Positions 1-9,100 of a DNA stretch of 64,000 bases are shown here, piece by piece. The first letter of the stretch is position 1; the number at the start of each line of letters is the position of its first letter. The stretch comes from Fimenecus sp963590415 (GTDB taxonomy: Bacteria; Bacillota; Clostridia; Oscillospirales; Acutalibacteraceae), in assembly GCA_963590415.1 (NCBI GenBank), contig CAVAPB010000001.1:168620-232619 (forward strand), written 5' to 3'. The position numbers and the translations under genes were made by a program. Under the pieces are notes generated by a model, which was not told where the DNA came from, made no database searches, and saw only the letters and a program-made list of their open reading frames with translations.

Positions 1-908
1 GCTATCTTACGACAGACGCAAGCGGTGCGAATTATACAGGCTTCTGGGCTGTGTTCCAGGCAATAGCGGTTATCCTCTGCTATACGGCAGGTTCGACATT
101 TATTATGTGGCTCGGCGAGCAGATAAACGAAAAGGGTATCGGTAACGGTATTTCAATTATACTTTTCGCAGGTATCGTTTCGAGAATGCCCACTACGATT
201 TACAACCTTTATACCTATATGGATAAGGGCGGCGCATATTTCGCAATCGTTCCGATAGCGGCGGTTTCACTTATTCTTATGGTTGCGTTCATCGTTTGGA
301 TGGACAATGCCGAGAGAAGAATTCCCGTTCAGTACGCAAAGAGAGTCGTAGGACGCAAGATGTACGGCGGACAGAACACTCATATGCCCATCAAGGTAAA
401 TATGTGCGGCGTTCTCCCGATTATCTTCGCTTCTTCAATCCTCTCGTTGCCCCCCACAATTCAGATGTTCGTAACTGTTAAAGAGGACGGCTTCTGGGAA
501 GGCTTCTTCAAAATCTTTGAATCAACGCATTGGGCATACGGAATTATGTACTTTGTATTGATCATATTCTTCGCATATTTCTATGCGGCAATTCAGTACA
601 ATCCTATTGAAATGGCAAACAACATCCGTAAAAACAGCGGCGCTATCCCCGGCATTCGTCCCGGTAAGCCCACTTCGGATTATATCACCAAGGTGTTGTC
701 AAGACTTACACTTGTAGGAGCATTGCTTCTCTCTGTTGTAGCGCTTTACCCGATACTCTTCTCACAGATTACGGGTGCGTTCAAGCATCAGGTAAGCCTT
801 TCACTCGGCGGTACCTCGGTAATCATCCTGGTAGGCGTTGCTCTTGAAACTGTCAAGCAGCTCGAAAGCCAGATGATGATGCGTCATTACAAGGGATTCC
901 TTGATTAA
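1..908 (+). CDS. secY: Protein translocase subunit SecY, C-terminal part
   Basis: This is the C-terminal 301 residues of SecY, the central channel subunit of the SecYEG membrane translocase. The frame is open from base 3, so the gene begins upstream of the window. It contains several hydrophobic membrane segments. The conserved cytoplasmic loop with RRIPVQYAKRVVGRKMYGG follows at about residues 90-110, and the NPIEMANNIRKNSGAIPGIRPG loop lies further on. The end is the normal SecY terminus. It sits 17 bases before adk, the standard order in the spc ribosomal operon of Firmicutes, so translocase and ribosomal proteins are co-expressed. No separate promoter is visible before adk. Identification is secure from both sequence and context. 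Confidence 0.97.
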   Translation, partial: YLTTDASGANYTGFWAVFQAIAVILCYTAGSTFIMWLGEQINEKGIGNGISIILFAGIVSRMPTTIYNLYTYMDKGGAYFAIVPIAAVSLILMVAFIVWMDNAERRIPVQYAKRVVGRKMYGGQNTHMPIKVNMCGVLPIIFASSILSLPPTIQMFVTVKEDGFWEGFFKIFESTHWAYGIMYFVLIIFFAYFYAAIQYNPIEMANNIRKNSGAIPGIRPGKPTSDYITKVLSRLTLVGALLLSVVALYPILFSQITGAFKHQVSLSLGGTSVIILVGVALETVKQLESQMMMRHYKGFLD

Positions 909-925
909 AAGAAAAGGAGATTGTT

Positions 926-1558
926 ATGAACCTTATACTTTTAGGTGCTCCCGGAGCAGGCAAAGGTACGCAGGCTGAAAAAATCTGCGAAAAGCTTTCG
1001 ATTCCCGCTGTATCGACAGGCAACATTTTGCGTGAAGCTATGGCAAACGGAACCGAAATGGGACTCAAAGCAAAATCCTTTATCGATGCCGGTGCTCTCG
1101 TCCCGGACGAGGTGGTTATCGGTATAATCGACGAAAGACTTAAAGAAGACGACTGCAAAAACGGTTTTATTCTTGACGGCTTTCCGAGAACAATTCCGCA
1201 GGCAGAAGCGCTTGATAAGATGAATGTCAGAATTGACAGAGTTATCGATATCGAGGTTCCCGATGAGAAGATTGCTGCAAGGCTTTCGGGCAGACGCGTA
1301 TGCTTGAAGTGCGGCGCAACATATCACACTCAGTACAAGAAGCCTCAGGTTGACGGCGTGTGCGATGCGTGCGGAGACAATTTAGTTCAGCGTAAAGACG
1401 ATATGCCCGAGACGGTTCTCGATAGACTGAACACATATCATCAGCAGACAGAACCGTTGAAGGATTACTATGAGAAGAAGGGTATTCTTCGCATAGTTGA
1501 AGGTCAGGAAGAGGTAGCCGATACTACCGCTCTCACCTTCAAAGCATTGGAGGATTAA
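926..1558 (+). CDS. adk: Adenylate kinase
   Basis: Adenylate kinase interconverts ATP + AMP and 2 ADP in the cytoplasm. The 210-residue length is normal for the long form with a LID domain. The P-loop GAPGAGKGT lies at residues 7-15, and DGFPRT at about 84-89 is the conserved AMP/ATP-binding segment. The LID carries four cysteines (C126, C129, C146, C149) in two CxxC pairs, the zinc-binding variant typical of Gram-positive bacteria. A good ribosome site (AAAAGGAGA) precedes the ATG at 926. It is co-transcribed with secY upstream and map two bases downstream. Confidence 0.98.
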   Translation: MNLILLGAPGAGKGTQAEKICEKLSIPAVSTGNILREAMANGTEMGLKAKSFIDAGALVPDEVVIGIIDERLKEDDCKNGFILDGFPRTIPQAEALDKMNVRIDRVIDIEVPDEKIAARLSGRRVCLKCGATYHTQYKKPQVDGVCDACGDNLVQRKDDMPETVLDRLNTYHQQTEPLKDYYEKKGILRIVEGQEEVADTTALTFKALED

Positions 1559-1560
1559 GC

Positions 1561-2313
1561 ATGATAGTGCTCAAAACCGCAAGAGAGTTGGAGCTCATTC
1601 ACAAAGCATGTATAATCTCTGCGGAGGCATTACAAGTGGCAGGCGAGGCTGTCAGACCGGGTATAACGACCTGGGAAATTGACAAAATTGCATATGACTA
1701 TATAAAGAAGCAGGGCGCAGAACCCAATTTCCTGCATTTGTACGGTTTTCCTGCCACGGCATGCATTTCCATAAATGATGAGGTCATTCACGGTATTCCG
1801 AGCAAGAAGAGAGTCATTAAGGAAGGCGACATAGTCAGCATTGACTTGGGAGCCAAAATCGATGGCTATAACGGCGACAATGCTGCCACATTTGCGGCGG
1901 GTAAAGTATCCGAAAGCGCAAAGCGGCTGTGCGATGTGACTGAGAAAAGCCTTTATTTGGGCATTGAACAGGCAATCGTAGGCAACAGACTCGGCGATAT
2001 AGGCTCGACAATCCAGACTTACTGTGAGGAAAACGGTTACGGTGTCGTGCGAGAGTATACCGGTCACGGCGTCGGAGCCAAGCTCCACGAAGACCCCAGC
2101 GTACCGAATTTCGGAACTCCCGGAAGGGGAGCACGCCTGTTGCCGGGAATGGTAATTGCGATTGAGCCCATGATTACAGAGGGCGACAAAGCAATAAAAC
2201 AGTTACCCGACGGCTGGACGGTAAAGACCAAAGACGGTAAGCTTGCAGCTCACTTCGAGCACACGATAGCGATTACGAAAAACGGACCCAAGATACTGAC
2301 TAAGCTTGATTAA
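1561..2313 (+). CDS. map: Methionine aminopeptidase, type I
   Basis: This enzyme removes the initiator methionine from nascent proteins. The 250-residue length matches the short bacterial type I enzyme without an N-terminal zinc extension. The two-metal ligand set is visible: aspartates in SIDLGAKIDGYNGDNAATF, the histidine in GHGVGAKLHEDP, and glutamates in IAIEPM and FEHTIAIT. It starts two bases after the adk stop. The adk-map pair is conserved next to secY, which supports the call. No separate regulation is visible. Confidence 0.97.
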   Translation: MIVLKTARELELIHKACIISAEALQVAGEAVRPGITTWEIDKIAYDYIKKQGAEPNFLHLYGFPATACISINDEVIHGIPSKKRVIKEGDIVSIDLGAKIDGYNGDNAATFAAGKVSESAKRLCDVTEKSLYLGIEQAIVGNRLGDIGSTIQTYCEENGYGVVREYTGHGVGAKLHEDPSVPNFGTPGRGARLLPGMVIAIEPMITEGDKAIKQLPDGWTVKTKDGKLAAHFEHTIAITKNGPKILTKLD

Positions 2314-2323
2314 GGGTGAGGTT

Positions 2324-2566
2324 ATGGAACTTGTTAAAGGCTCGGTTGCAATATCGCTCAGAGGACGGGATAAAGGCGTTCTTCTGTGTGTTATCGGAAC
2401 AAGCGAGAACAGGGTATGGGTGTGCGACGGAAAACACAGCAGGCTTTCAAAGCCGAAGCTGAAAAATCCGAAGCATATCAGACCTTTGGACAAGAAACTG
2501 TCTGAGGAGCAAACCGCTTCAGATAAGTCAATAAGAAAAGCGTTAAAGCAAATTTCGGAGGCTTGA
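2324..2566 (+). CDS. KOW-domain RNA-binding protein
   Basis: This small basic protein of 80 residues starts with a KOW-like segment (about residues 1-35, with GRDKGVLLCVIGT) and ends in a lysine-rich tail. Proteins of this kind are found between map and infA in many Firmicutes and are annotated as KOW or L14e-like RNA-binding proteins, presumably ribosome-associated. I chose the ATG at 2324, which follows GGTGAGG, over an in-frame TTG at 2306 that overlaps the end of map. The stop overlaps the region just before the infA start, so translation is probably coupled. The exact role is not established from sequence. Confidence 0.85.
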   Translation: MELVKGSVAISLRGRDKGVLLCVIGTSENRVWVCDGKHSRLSKPKLKNPKHIRPLDKKLSEEQTASDKSIRKALKQISEA

Positions 2567-2568
2567 AT

Positions 2569-2787
2569 ATGTCAAAACAGGATATGATAGAAATTGAAGG
2601 TACAGTCGTTGAAGCATTACCGAACGCAGTGTTTCAGGTAGAGCTTGAAAACGGACACAAAATTACGGCTCATATCTCGGGAAAATTGAGAATGAACTTT
2701 ATCAGAATTCTTCCCGGCGATAAGGTTACGGTTGAGATGTCGCCTTACGACCTGACCAGAGGCCGTATTACATGGCGATCAAAGTAA
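2569..2787 (+). CDS. infA: Translation initiation factor IF-1
   Basis: IF-1 binds the A site of the 30S subunit during initiation. The protein has 72 residues and is a single S1-type OB fold. It shows the conserved IEGTVVEALPNAVFQVELENG start and the GDKVTVEMSPYDLTRGRI block near the end. The ATG at 2569 gives the standard N terminus MSKQDMIE. A TTG six bases earlier is in frame but unlikely. The ribosome site GGAGG lies inside the end of the KOW gene. Confidence 0.98.
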   Translation: MSKQDMIEIEGTVVEALPNAVFQVELENGHKITAHISGKLRMNFIRILPGDKVTVEMSPYDLTRGRITWRSK

Positions 2788-2820
2788 GAAAAGAAACTAC
2801 TTTTATTAGGAGGTATTCAA

Positions 2821-2934
2821 ATGAAAGTCAGACCTTCTGTCAAAAAAATATGCGATAAGTGCAAGGTTATCAAGCGCAAGGGTAAAGTCATGGTTATCTG
2901 TGAGAACCCCAAGCACAAGCAGCGTCAGGGCTGA
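2821..2934 (+). CDS. rpmJ: Ribosomal protein bL36
   Basis: This 37-residue protein of the large ribosomal subunit is basic. It carries the zinc ligands C11, C14, C27 and H32 of the zinc-binding (C+) form. The AGGAGG ribosome site just upstream and the position between infA and rpsM are the canonical context. Presence of all four ligands means no zinc-independent replacement in this copy. Confidence 0.98.
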   Translation: MKVRPSVKKICDKCKVIKRKGKVMVICENPKHKQRQG

Positions 2935-2949
2935 TTAAAGTTTCGGCTG

Positions 2950-2976
2950 TATCGTTGTTAAAGATCTAAACAACGA
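2950..2976 (+). other. Stem-loop in the rpmJ-rpsM spacer
   Basis: The 109-base gap between rpmJ and rpsM is long for this operon. It contains a perfect 9-bp inverted repeat (ATCGTTGTT and AACAACGAT) around a 9-base loop. No run of T follows, so it is not a standard terminator. A smaller GGGC/GCCC hairpin lies at about 3004-3017. It may be a processing or translational control element; this is inference. Confidence 0.4.
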
Positions 2977-3043
2977 TATTGTGCTTATCCAAAGACAAAG
3001 TTAGGGCTCTTATGCCCACAGATTAAAACGGAGGTACAACTCT

Positions 3044-3412
3044 ATGGCACGTATTTCAGGTGTTGATTTACCGAGAGATAAGAGAGTCGAAATCGGCCTC
3101 ACATACATCTACGGTATCGGCAGAAAAACTGCAAGCGACATTATTGCCGCAACAGGCGTTAATCCTGACACAAGAGTCAAGGACTTAACTGAAGAAGATG
3201 TAGCAAAGTTGCGTGAATACATTGAACACAATGTAAAGGTTGAAGGTGATCTTCGCCGTGACACAGCTTTCGACATTAAGAGATTGGTAGAAATCGGTTG
3301 CTACCGCGGTATCCGTCATCGTAAGGGTCTCCCCGTAAGAGGACAGACATCCAAGAACAATGCGCGTACACGCAAGGGTCCGAAGAAGACAATCGCTAAC
3401 AAGAAGAAGTAA
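3044..3412 (+). CDS. rpsM: Ribosomal protein uS13
   Basis: S13 lies in the head of the small subunit and contacts the large subunit and the P-site tRNA. The protein has 122 residues, begins MARISGVDLPRDKR, and carries the YGIGRKTA helix-hairpin-helix segment and the RGIRHRKGLPVRGQ motif before a basic tail. It follows a GGAGG ribosome site and begins the rpsM-rpsK-rpsD-rpoA-rplQ segment. Confidence 0.98.
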   Translation: MARISGVDLPRDKRVEIGLTYIYGIGRKTASDIIAATGVNPDTRVKDLTEEDVAKLREYIEHNVKVEGDLRRDTAFDIKRLVEIGCYRGIRHRKGLPVRGQTSKNNARTRKGPKKTIANKKK

Positions 3413-3428
3413 GAGGAGGGATTTGTAA

Positions 3429-3833
3429 ATGGCTACCAAAGCAACAGCTAAAAAGGGCGCTTCCCGTAAACGCCGTGAAAAGAAGAACATTGAAAAAGGT
3501 GCAGCTCATATTCAATCCACCTTCAACAACACAATAGTTACAATCACCGATGTACAGGGCAATGCGGTTTCTTGGGCTTCGGCAGGCGAAATGGGATTCA
3601 GAGGTTCTAAGAAATCTACTCCTTTCGCAGCTCAGACAGCAGCAGAGACAGCAGCTAAGGTTGCAGTTGACCACGGTATGAAGACTATTGAAGTTTATGT
3701 CAAGGGACCGGGTTCAGGACGCGAAGCAGCAATCCGCGCTTTGCAGACCGCAGGACTTGAAGTAACAATGATTAAGGATGTTACTCCCATTCCGCACAAC
3801 GGTTGCCGCCCGCCCAAGAGAAGAAGAGTATAA
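3429..3833 (+). CDS. rpsK: Ribosomal protein uS11
   Basis: S11 forms part of the platform of the small subunit near the mRNA exit. It has 134 residues with the conserved block starting GAAHIQSTFNNTIVTITD, then KSTPFAAQTAAE, and ends in NGCRPPKRRRV. The N terminus is slightly extended and rich in lysine and arginine. It lies 16 bases after rpsM behind a good ribosome site. Confidence 0.98.
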   Translation: MATKATAKKGASRKRREKKNIEKGAAHIQSTFNNTIVTITDVQGNAVSWASAGEMGFRGSKKSTPFAAQTAAETAAKVAVDHGMKTIEVYVKGPGSGREAAIRALQTAGLEVTMIKDVTPIPHNGCRPPKRRRV

Positions 3834-3847
3834 CGGAGGTGTAATTT

Positions 3848-4474
3848 ATGGCTAGATATACCGGTGCGGTTTGTAAATTGTGCCGTCGTGAGGGCAAGAA
3901 GCTTTTCCTCAAGGGTGACCGCTGCTACACAGGCAAGTGCTCACTTGAGCGTCGCAGCTATGCTCCCGGACAGCATGGACAGAGCCGCAAAAAGAATTCT
4001 GAATACGGTTTGCAGCTTCGCGCTAAGCAGACAGCTAAGCGTTATTACGGTATTCAGGAAGGACAGTTCCACAAGTATTTCCTTATGGCTGAACGCCGTC
4101 AGGGTCAGGCAGGTGAAAACCTTTTGAGAATCTGCGAGAGCAGACTTGATAACGCTGTTTATCTTCTCGGATGGGCTTCATCAAGAGCCGAAGCAAGACA
4201 GTTGGTAACTCACGGACATTACAAAGTAAACGGCAAGAAAGTTGACATTCCGTCATACCTTCTTAAAGCAGGCGATGTAATTTCTATCAAGGAAAAGAGC
4301 CGTGACAGCGAAAAGATCAAAGCAGTTATCGAAGCAAATGCAGCTCGTCCCGTTCCCGAGTGGCTCGAGAAGAATGCAGACGCTTTTGAGGGTAAGGTAG
4401 CAGCTCTTCCCACCAGAGAGCAGATTGAAGTTCCGGTTGAGGAACACCTTATCGTCGAGCTCTATTCTAAATAA
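3848..4474 (+). CDS. rpsD: Ribosomal protein uS4
   Basis: S4 is an early assembly protein that binds 16S rRNA, and in many bacteria it also represses its own operon. The protein has 208 residues. Cysteines 9, 12, 26 and 31 form a zinc site near the N terminus, the C+ form. The S4 RNA-binding domain follows at about residues 95-160 (RLDNAVYLLGWASSRAEARQ). The start ATG at 3848 follows GGAGG. Confidence 0.98.
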   Translation: MARYTGAVCKLCRREGKKLFLKGDRCYTGKCSLERRSYAPGQHGQSRKKNSEYGLQLRAKQTAKRYYGIQEGQFHKYFLMAERRQGQAGENLLRICESRLDNAVYLLGWASSRAEARQLVTHGHYKVNGKKVDIPSYLLKAGDVISIKEKSRDSEKIKAVIEANAARPVPEWLEKNADAFEGKVAALPTREQIEVPVEEHLIVELYSK

Positions 4475-4543
4475 TAGAGTTTACTGTTAGACAAAATATT
4501 TATTATTCGGTTCGGATTTTCCGACCATATAGGAGGCTTTTGA

Positions 4544-5494
4544 ATGATAGGAATTGATAAGCCCAGCATTGAAGCACTCGATTTGACAGAAGACGGTACT
4601 TACGGCAAGTTCGTAATGGAACCGTTGGAAAGAGGCTACGGCACAACGATCGGTAACAGCCTTCGTCGCGTATTGCTTTCTTCACTTCCCGGTTATGCAA
4701 TTACATCGGTTAAGATTGACGGTGTTCTTCATGAGTTCTCAACAGTTGAGGGCGTTAAGGAAGATGTTACCGAAATAGTTCTTAACCTTAAAGGCGTAAT
4801 CCTTAAAATGCACGATGAGGGTCCGAAGACTCTTTACATCGACGCAAGCGGAAAATGTGAAGTTACCGCAGGCGACATCAAGGCTGACTCGGATGTTGAA
4901 ATTCTCAACCCCGATCATCATATCGCTACTCTTTCGGACGGCGCATCTCTCGTTATGGAGATGACAGCCGACAAGGGCAGAGGATATGTATCTGCTGACA
5001 GAAATAAGCAGATGATGCAGCCTGTTATCGGTGTTATTGCAATCGACTCAATTTATACACCTGTGTTGAAAGTAAACTACACGGTTGAAAATACCCGTGT
5101 CGGTCAGATTACCGACTACGATAAGCTCACACTTGAAGCATGGACCGACGGCACTATTTCCGCTAAGGAAGCTGTTTCGTTCGGCGCTAAAATTCTTAAC
5201 GAGCATCTCAATCTCTTTATCGGTCTTTCGGATGAGGCTGCAACAGGTCCTATCCTTATCGATAAGAAAGAGGATAGCAATGTTAAGACTCTCGAAATGA
5301 CGATTGAAGAACTTGATCTTTCCGTTCGTTCATTTAACTGCTTGAAGAGAGCCGGTATCAACACGGTTGAAGACTTGATAAGCAAAACTGAAGAAGATAT
5401 GATGAAAGTGAGAAACCTTGGCAGAAAATCTCTTGACGAGGTTGTTGCAAAGCTCGAATCACTTGGCTTCACTCTTCACCACGACGACGAATAA
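4544..5494 (+). CDS. rpoA: RNA polymerase alpha subunit
   Basis: The alpha subunit dimerises to start RNA polymerase assembly and contacts upstream promoter DNA and activators. The 316-residue length is normal. The N-terminal domain shows the conserved PLERGYGTTIGNSLRRVLLS block near residue 30. The C-terminal domain begins around residue 250 (ELDLSVRSFNCLKRAGI) and includes the RNLGRKSLDEV helix. It lies 69 bases after rpsD with AGGAGG before the ATG. Confidence 0.98.
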   Translation: MIGIDKPSIEALDLTEDGTYGKFVMEPLERGYGTTIGNSLRRVLLSSLPGYAITSVKIDGVLHEFSTVEGVKEDVTEIVLNLKGVILKMHDEGPKTLYIDASGKCEVTAGDIKADSDVEILNPDHHIATLSDGASLVMEMTADKGRGYVSADRNKQMMQPVIGVIAIDSIYTPVLKVNYTVENTRVGQITDYDKLTLEAWTDGTISAKEAVSFGAKILNEHLNLFIGLSDEAATGPILIDKKEDSNVKTLEMTIEELDLSVRSFNCLKRAGINTVEDLISKTEEDMMKVRNLGRKSLDEVVAKLESLGFTLHHDDE

Positions 5495-5509
5495 AAGGAG
5501 TGATATTAA

Positions 5510-6001
5510 ATGCCCGGTACAAGAAAACTCGGCAGAACTACCGATCACCGCAGAGCTATGCTCAGAGGCTTGGTAACATATCTGTTTGAAAACGGCAAGG
5601 TTGAAACAACTGTTACAAGGGCTAAGGAAGTCCGTGCAATGGCTGAAAAAATGATCACTATTGCTAAAGAGGGCTCTTTGCACTCAAGAAGACAGGTTCT
5701 TGCATACGTTACTAAAGAGGACGTTGTTAAGAAGTTGTTCGACGAGATTGCACCCAAGTATCAGGATGTTAAAGGCGGATATACCCGTATTATAAAGACA
5801 GGCGCACGCAGAGGCGACGCAGCTGAAATGGCAATCATTGAGCTTGTTGAGCCAAAGGTTGCAGAAGAAAAGCCTGTTAAGAAGACAGCGGCTAAGGCTG
5901 CTAAGAAGACTGCTTCGACAAAGAAAGCTGCTCCTGCAAAGGAAGAAGCTCCCAAGGCTGAAGCACCCGCAGAAGCTAAAGAAGAAGCAACTGCTGAATA
6001 A
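5510..6001 (+). CDS. rplQ: Ribosomal protein bL17 with long Ala/Lys/Glu tail
   Basis: L17 sits near the peptide exit tunnel of the large subunit. The first 115 or so residues are a normal L17 (PGTRKLGRTTDHRRAMLRGL, then the GGYTRIIKTGARRGDAA motif). The protein then continues to 163 residues with a low-complexity tail of alanine, lysine and glutamate repeats. Most L17 proteins end near 115-130, so the tail is an added, probably disordered extension. It is the last gene of the operon and is followed by a strong terminator. Confidence 0.97.
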   Translation: MPGTRKLGRTTDHRRAMLRGLVTYLFENGKVETTVTRAKEVRAMAEKMITIAKEGSLHSRRQVLAYVTKEDVVKKLFDEIAPKYQDVKGGYTRIIKTGARRGDAAEMAIIELVEPKVAEEKPVKKTAAKAAKKTASTKKAAPAKEEAPKAEAPAEAKEEATAE

Positions 6002-6016
6002 TTTTACGGTTATTCA

Positions 6017-6045
6017 AGCCCCGTCAAGCGACGGGGCTGTTTTTT
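6017..6045 (+). terminator. Terminator of the ribosomal operon
   Basis: A 9-bp perfect stem (AGCCCCGTC with GACGGGGCT) around the loop AAGC is followed by GTTTTTT. It lies 15 bases after rplQ and closes the secY-rplQ transcription unit. Confidence 0.93.
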
Positions 6046-6058
6046 ACCCAACTTCTTC

Positions 6059-6087
6059 TTGATTTTTTTACTGTTGTAAATTATAAT
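6059..6087 (+). promoter_or_regulatory. Promoter of ileS
   Basis: TTGATT (6059-6064) and a perfect TATAAT (6082-6087) are separated by 17 bases. Only about 30 bases lie between the predicted start site and the ileS GTG. There is thus no room for a T-box leader, the usual control of ileS in Firmicutes. Confidence 0.8.
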
Positions 6088-6123
6088 AGACAATGTATAT
6101 TTATAGTAGAAGGTGAACGCAAG

Positions 6124-9100
6124 GTGCAGAAAAGAATAGAGAGAAATTACGATTTCGCCAAGTCCGAGCAGGAAGTAATTGATTTCTGGAAAGAAAACGA
6201 TATTTTCAAAAAGGCTGTTGCGAAAAATGATGTAAATACAAAGAATTATGTGTTTTACGATGGGCCTCCCACCGCTAACGGCAAGCCGCATATCGGACAT
6301 GTCCTTACAAGGGTTGTCAAGGATGTTATTCCGAGATATAAAACCATGCAGGGCTACCATGTTGAGAGGAAAGCAGGCTGGGACACTCACGGACTTCCCG
6401 TTGAGCTTGAGGTTGAAAAGCAGATTCACACAAACGGCAAGGCTGATATTGAGGCTTTCGGCGTAGAGCCGTTTATCCAGAAATGCCGTGAGAGCGTTTG
6501 GACCTATAAGGACCTTTGGGAAAAGATGTCCGAGAGAGTCGGCTATTGGTGCGATTTTGAGCACCCGTATATCACATACACGAACAACTACATTGAGTCG
6601 GTATGGTGGGGACTTAAAGAGCTCGATAAAAAAGGTCTTATTTATAAAGGCTTCAGGGTTTCGCCCTATTGCCCGAGATGCTCGACCGCTCTGAGCTCGC
6701 ACGAGGTTGCACAGGGTTATAAGAACATCAAGACAGAGTCTGTTTTCGTAAGATTCAAATGCAAGGATGAGGAAAACACTTACTTTGCGGTTTGGACAAC
6801 AACTCCGTGGACGCTTTCGTCAAATGTTGCGCTTTGCGTAAACGAAAAGTTTGAATATTCAAAGGTAAAGGTTGACGGCGAGTATTATTACATCGCAACA
6901 GAGCTTGCGGGCGACCTTTTCGGCGAGAATTACGAAACTGTCGAAAAGTATAAAGGCTCGGACCTTGTCGGCAAGGAATATGAGCCGATATACACCTTTG
7001 TTGTCGGCACATTTAAGGAAAAGGCGTTCTATGTAATCGCCGACGACTATGTATCGCTTGACGCAGGTACGGGTATCGTTCATATCGCTCCCGCTTTCGG
7101 TGAGGACGACTCACGAGTAGGCAAGGCAAACAACCTGCCCTGCGTTAAACCCGTTGACTATGCAGGCAAATTTACCGACATTTGCGGAAAATATGCAGGC
7201 AAGCTTGTATTTGACGCAAACGATGAAATTATAAAAGAGCTTATCGACAATAAGGTTATACTTAAAGTCAAAAAGATTGAGCACAGCTATCCTCATTGCT
7301 GGCGCTGCAACAGCCCGCTTATCTATTATGCTAAGGATTCGTGGTTCATTGCAATGTCAACGCTCCGAGATGAGCTTGTTGCGGACAACAGAAGCGTAAA
7401 CTGGTTCCCCGAGAACTTCAAAGAGGGCAGAATGGGCAACTTCGTTTCGAATGTTATCGACTGGGCTGTTTCGAGAGACAGATATTGGGGTACTCCGCTT
7501 CCGATTTGGGTGTGCGAGGAGTGCGGTCACAAGCATGTTGTCGGTTCTGTTGCAGAGCTTGTTGAGCTCACGGGCGCAGACCCCGACATTGACCTTCATA
7601 AGCCGATGGTTGACCGTCTCACAATGACCTGCCCCGAGTGCGGACATACAATGCACCGTACTCCCGAGGTTTGCGACTGTTGGATAGACTCGGGCTCAAT
7701 GCCTTATGCACAGCACCATTATCCGTTTGAAAACCAGGATATTTTCAAGCAGCAGTTCCCGGCTGATTTCATCAGTGAGGGCAGTGACCAGTCAAGAGGT
7801 TGGTTCTATGCTTTGCAGGCGCTTTCAACCGCAATTTTCGGCAAATCGCCGTACAAGAACTGTATCGCTCTCGGACTTGTAAACGACGAAAACGGCATTA
7901 AGATGTCAAAGCATATCGGCAATGTCGTTGACCCGTGGGAGGTTCTTGACGAATTCGGTTCGGACGCTACAAGACTTTATTTCTGCATTGCGAACGCTCC
8001 GTGGATTTCAACCTCGTTCAACAAGCAGACGCTTGCACAGTTCCAGAACAGATTTATCGGCACAATGTGGGCTTCCGTTTATTTCTATTCGCTTTACAGC
8101 GAGATTGACGGCTTTGACCCGAGCAAATATAACATTGACGACTGCAAGCTTCGTTCAATCGACGAATGGGTGCTTTCAAGAGTAAATTCGCTTGTTAAAA
8201 AGGTTACTCACGAGTTTGATTCATATCATATCTTCGAGGCTACAAGAGCAATGGAAAGCTTTATCGACGAGCTTTCAAACTGGTATATCAGGCGTAACCG
8301 CCGCCGTTTCTTCAATTCGGAGCTTACCGAGGATAAGATTGCGGCATATATGACCCTCTACACTGTTCTTGACACTCTCACAAGAGTTGTTGCTCCCGTA
8401 ACGCCCTTCGTTGCGGAGACTATGTATCAGGGACTTGTTACAAGATATTTCCCCGACGCACCCGAAAGCGTTCATCTCGCTTCATTCCCGCAGTTCAGAT
8501 CCGATTGGGACAAGCCCGAGCTTGAACAGCAGATGGAGGTTTCCTATAAGGCGGTTGAAATCGGCAGAAAGCTCCGTGAGCTTGTTCATATCCGTAACCG
8601 TCAGCCGTTGAGCCAGTGCATTGTCAAAATTGACAACGGCATTACGCTTAAAGACGAAGAGCTTAACACCATTGCGGAAGAGCTGAATGTTGACGAGGTT
8701 CTTACGGACTTTGACACGCAGAGCCTTATCTGCTATGAGATCAAGCCGCAGCTTAAAACTCTCGGACCGAAATACGGCAGACATTTGAAGGCTATCGGCG
8801 AGTATTTCAATGTAGAAAGGAACACTGAGATTATAAACACCATCAAGGCTGACGGCGTTTATAAGACCGAAATTGACGGCGCAGAGATTGAGCTTACAAT
8901 GGACGACCTCCTTGTTACCGAAAAGGCGAAAGAGGGCTACATTGCCGAGACGAATTACGGCGTAACGGTAATTCTCAACACGATGCTTAATGACTCTCTT
9001 ATTGAGAGAGGCTCTGTCAGAGAGTTCATTTCAAAGGTTCAGAATCTTCGTAAGTCGAGCGGCTTCGAGGTAACCGACCACATTGAAATCACGGCTTCTT

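Noticed and set aside
6046..6123. T-box riboswitch before ileS
   Set aside because: The promoter at 6059-6087 leaves only about 30 bases of leader, with no T-box or terminator hairpin.
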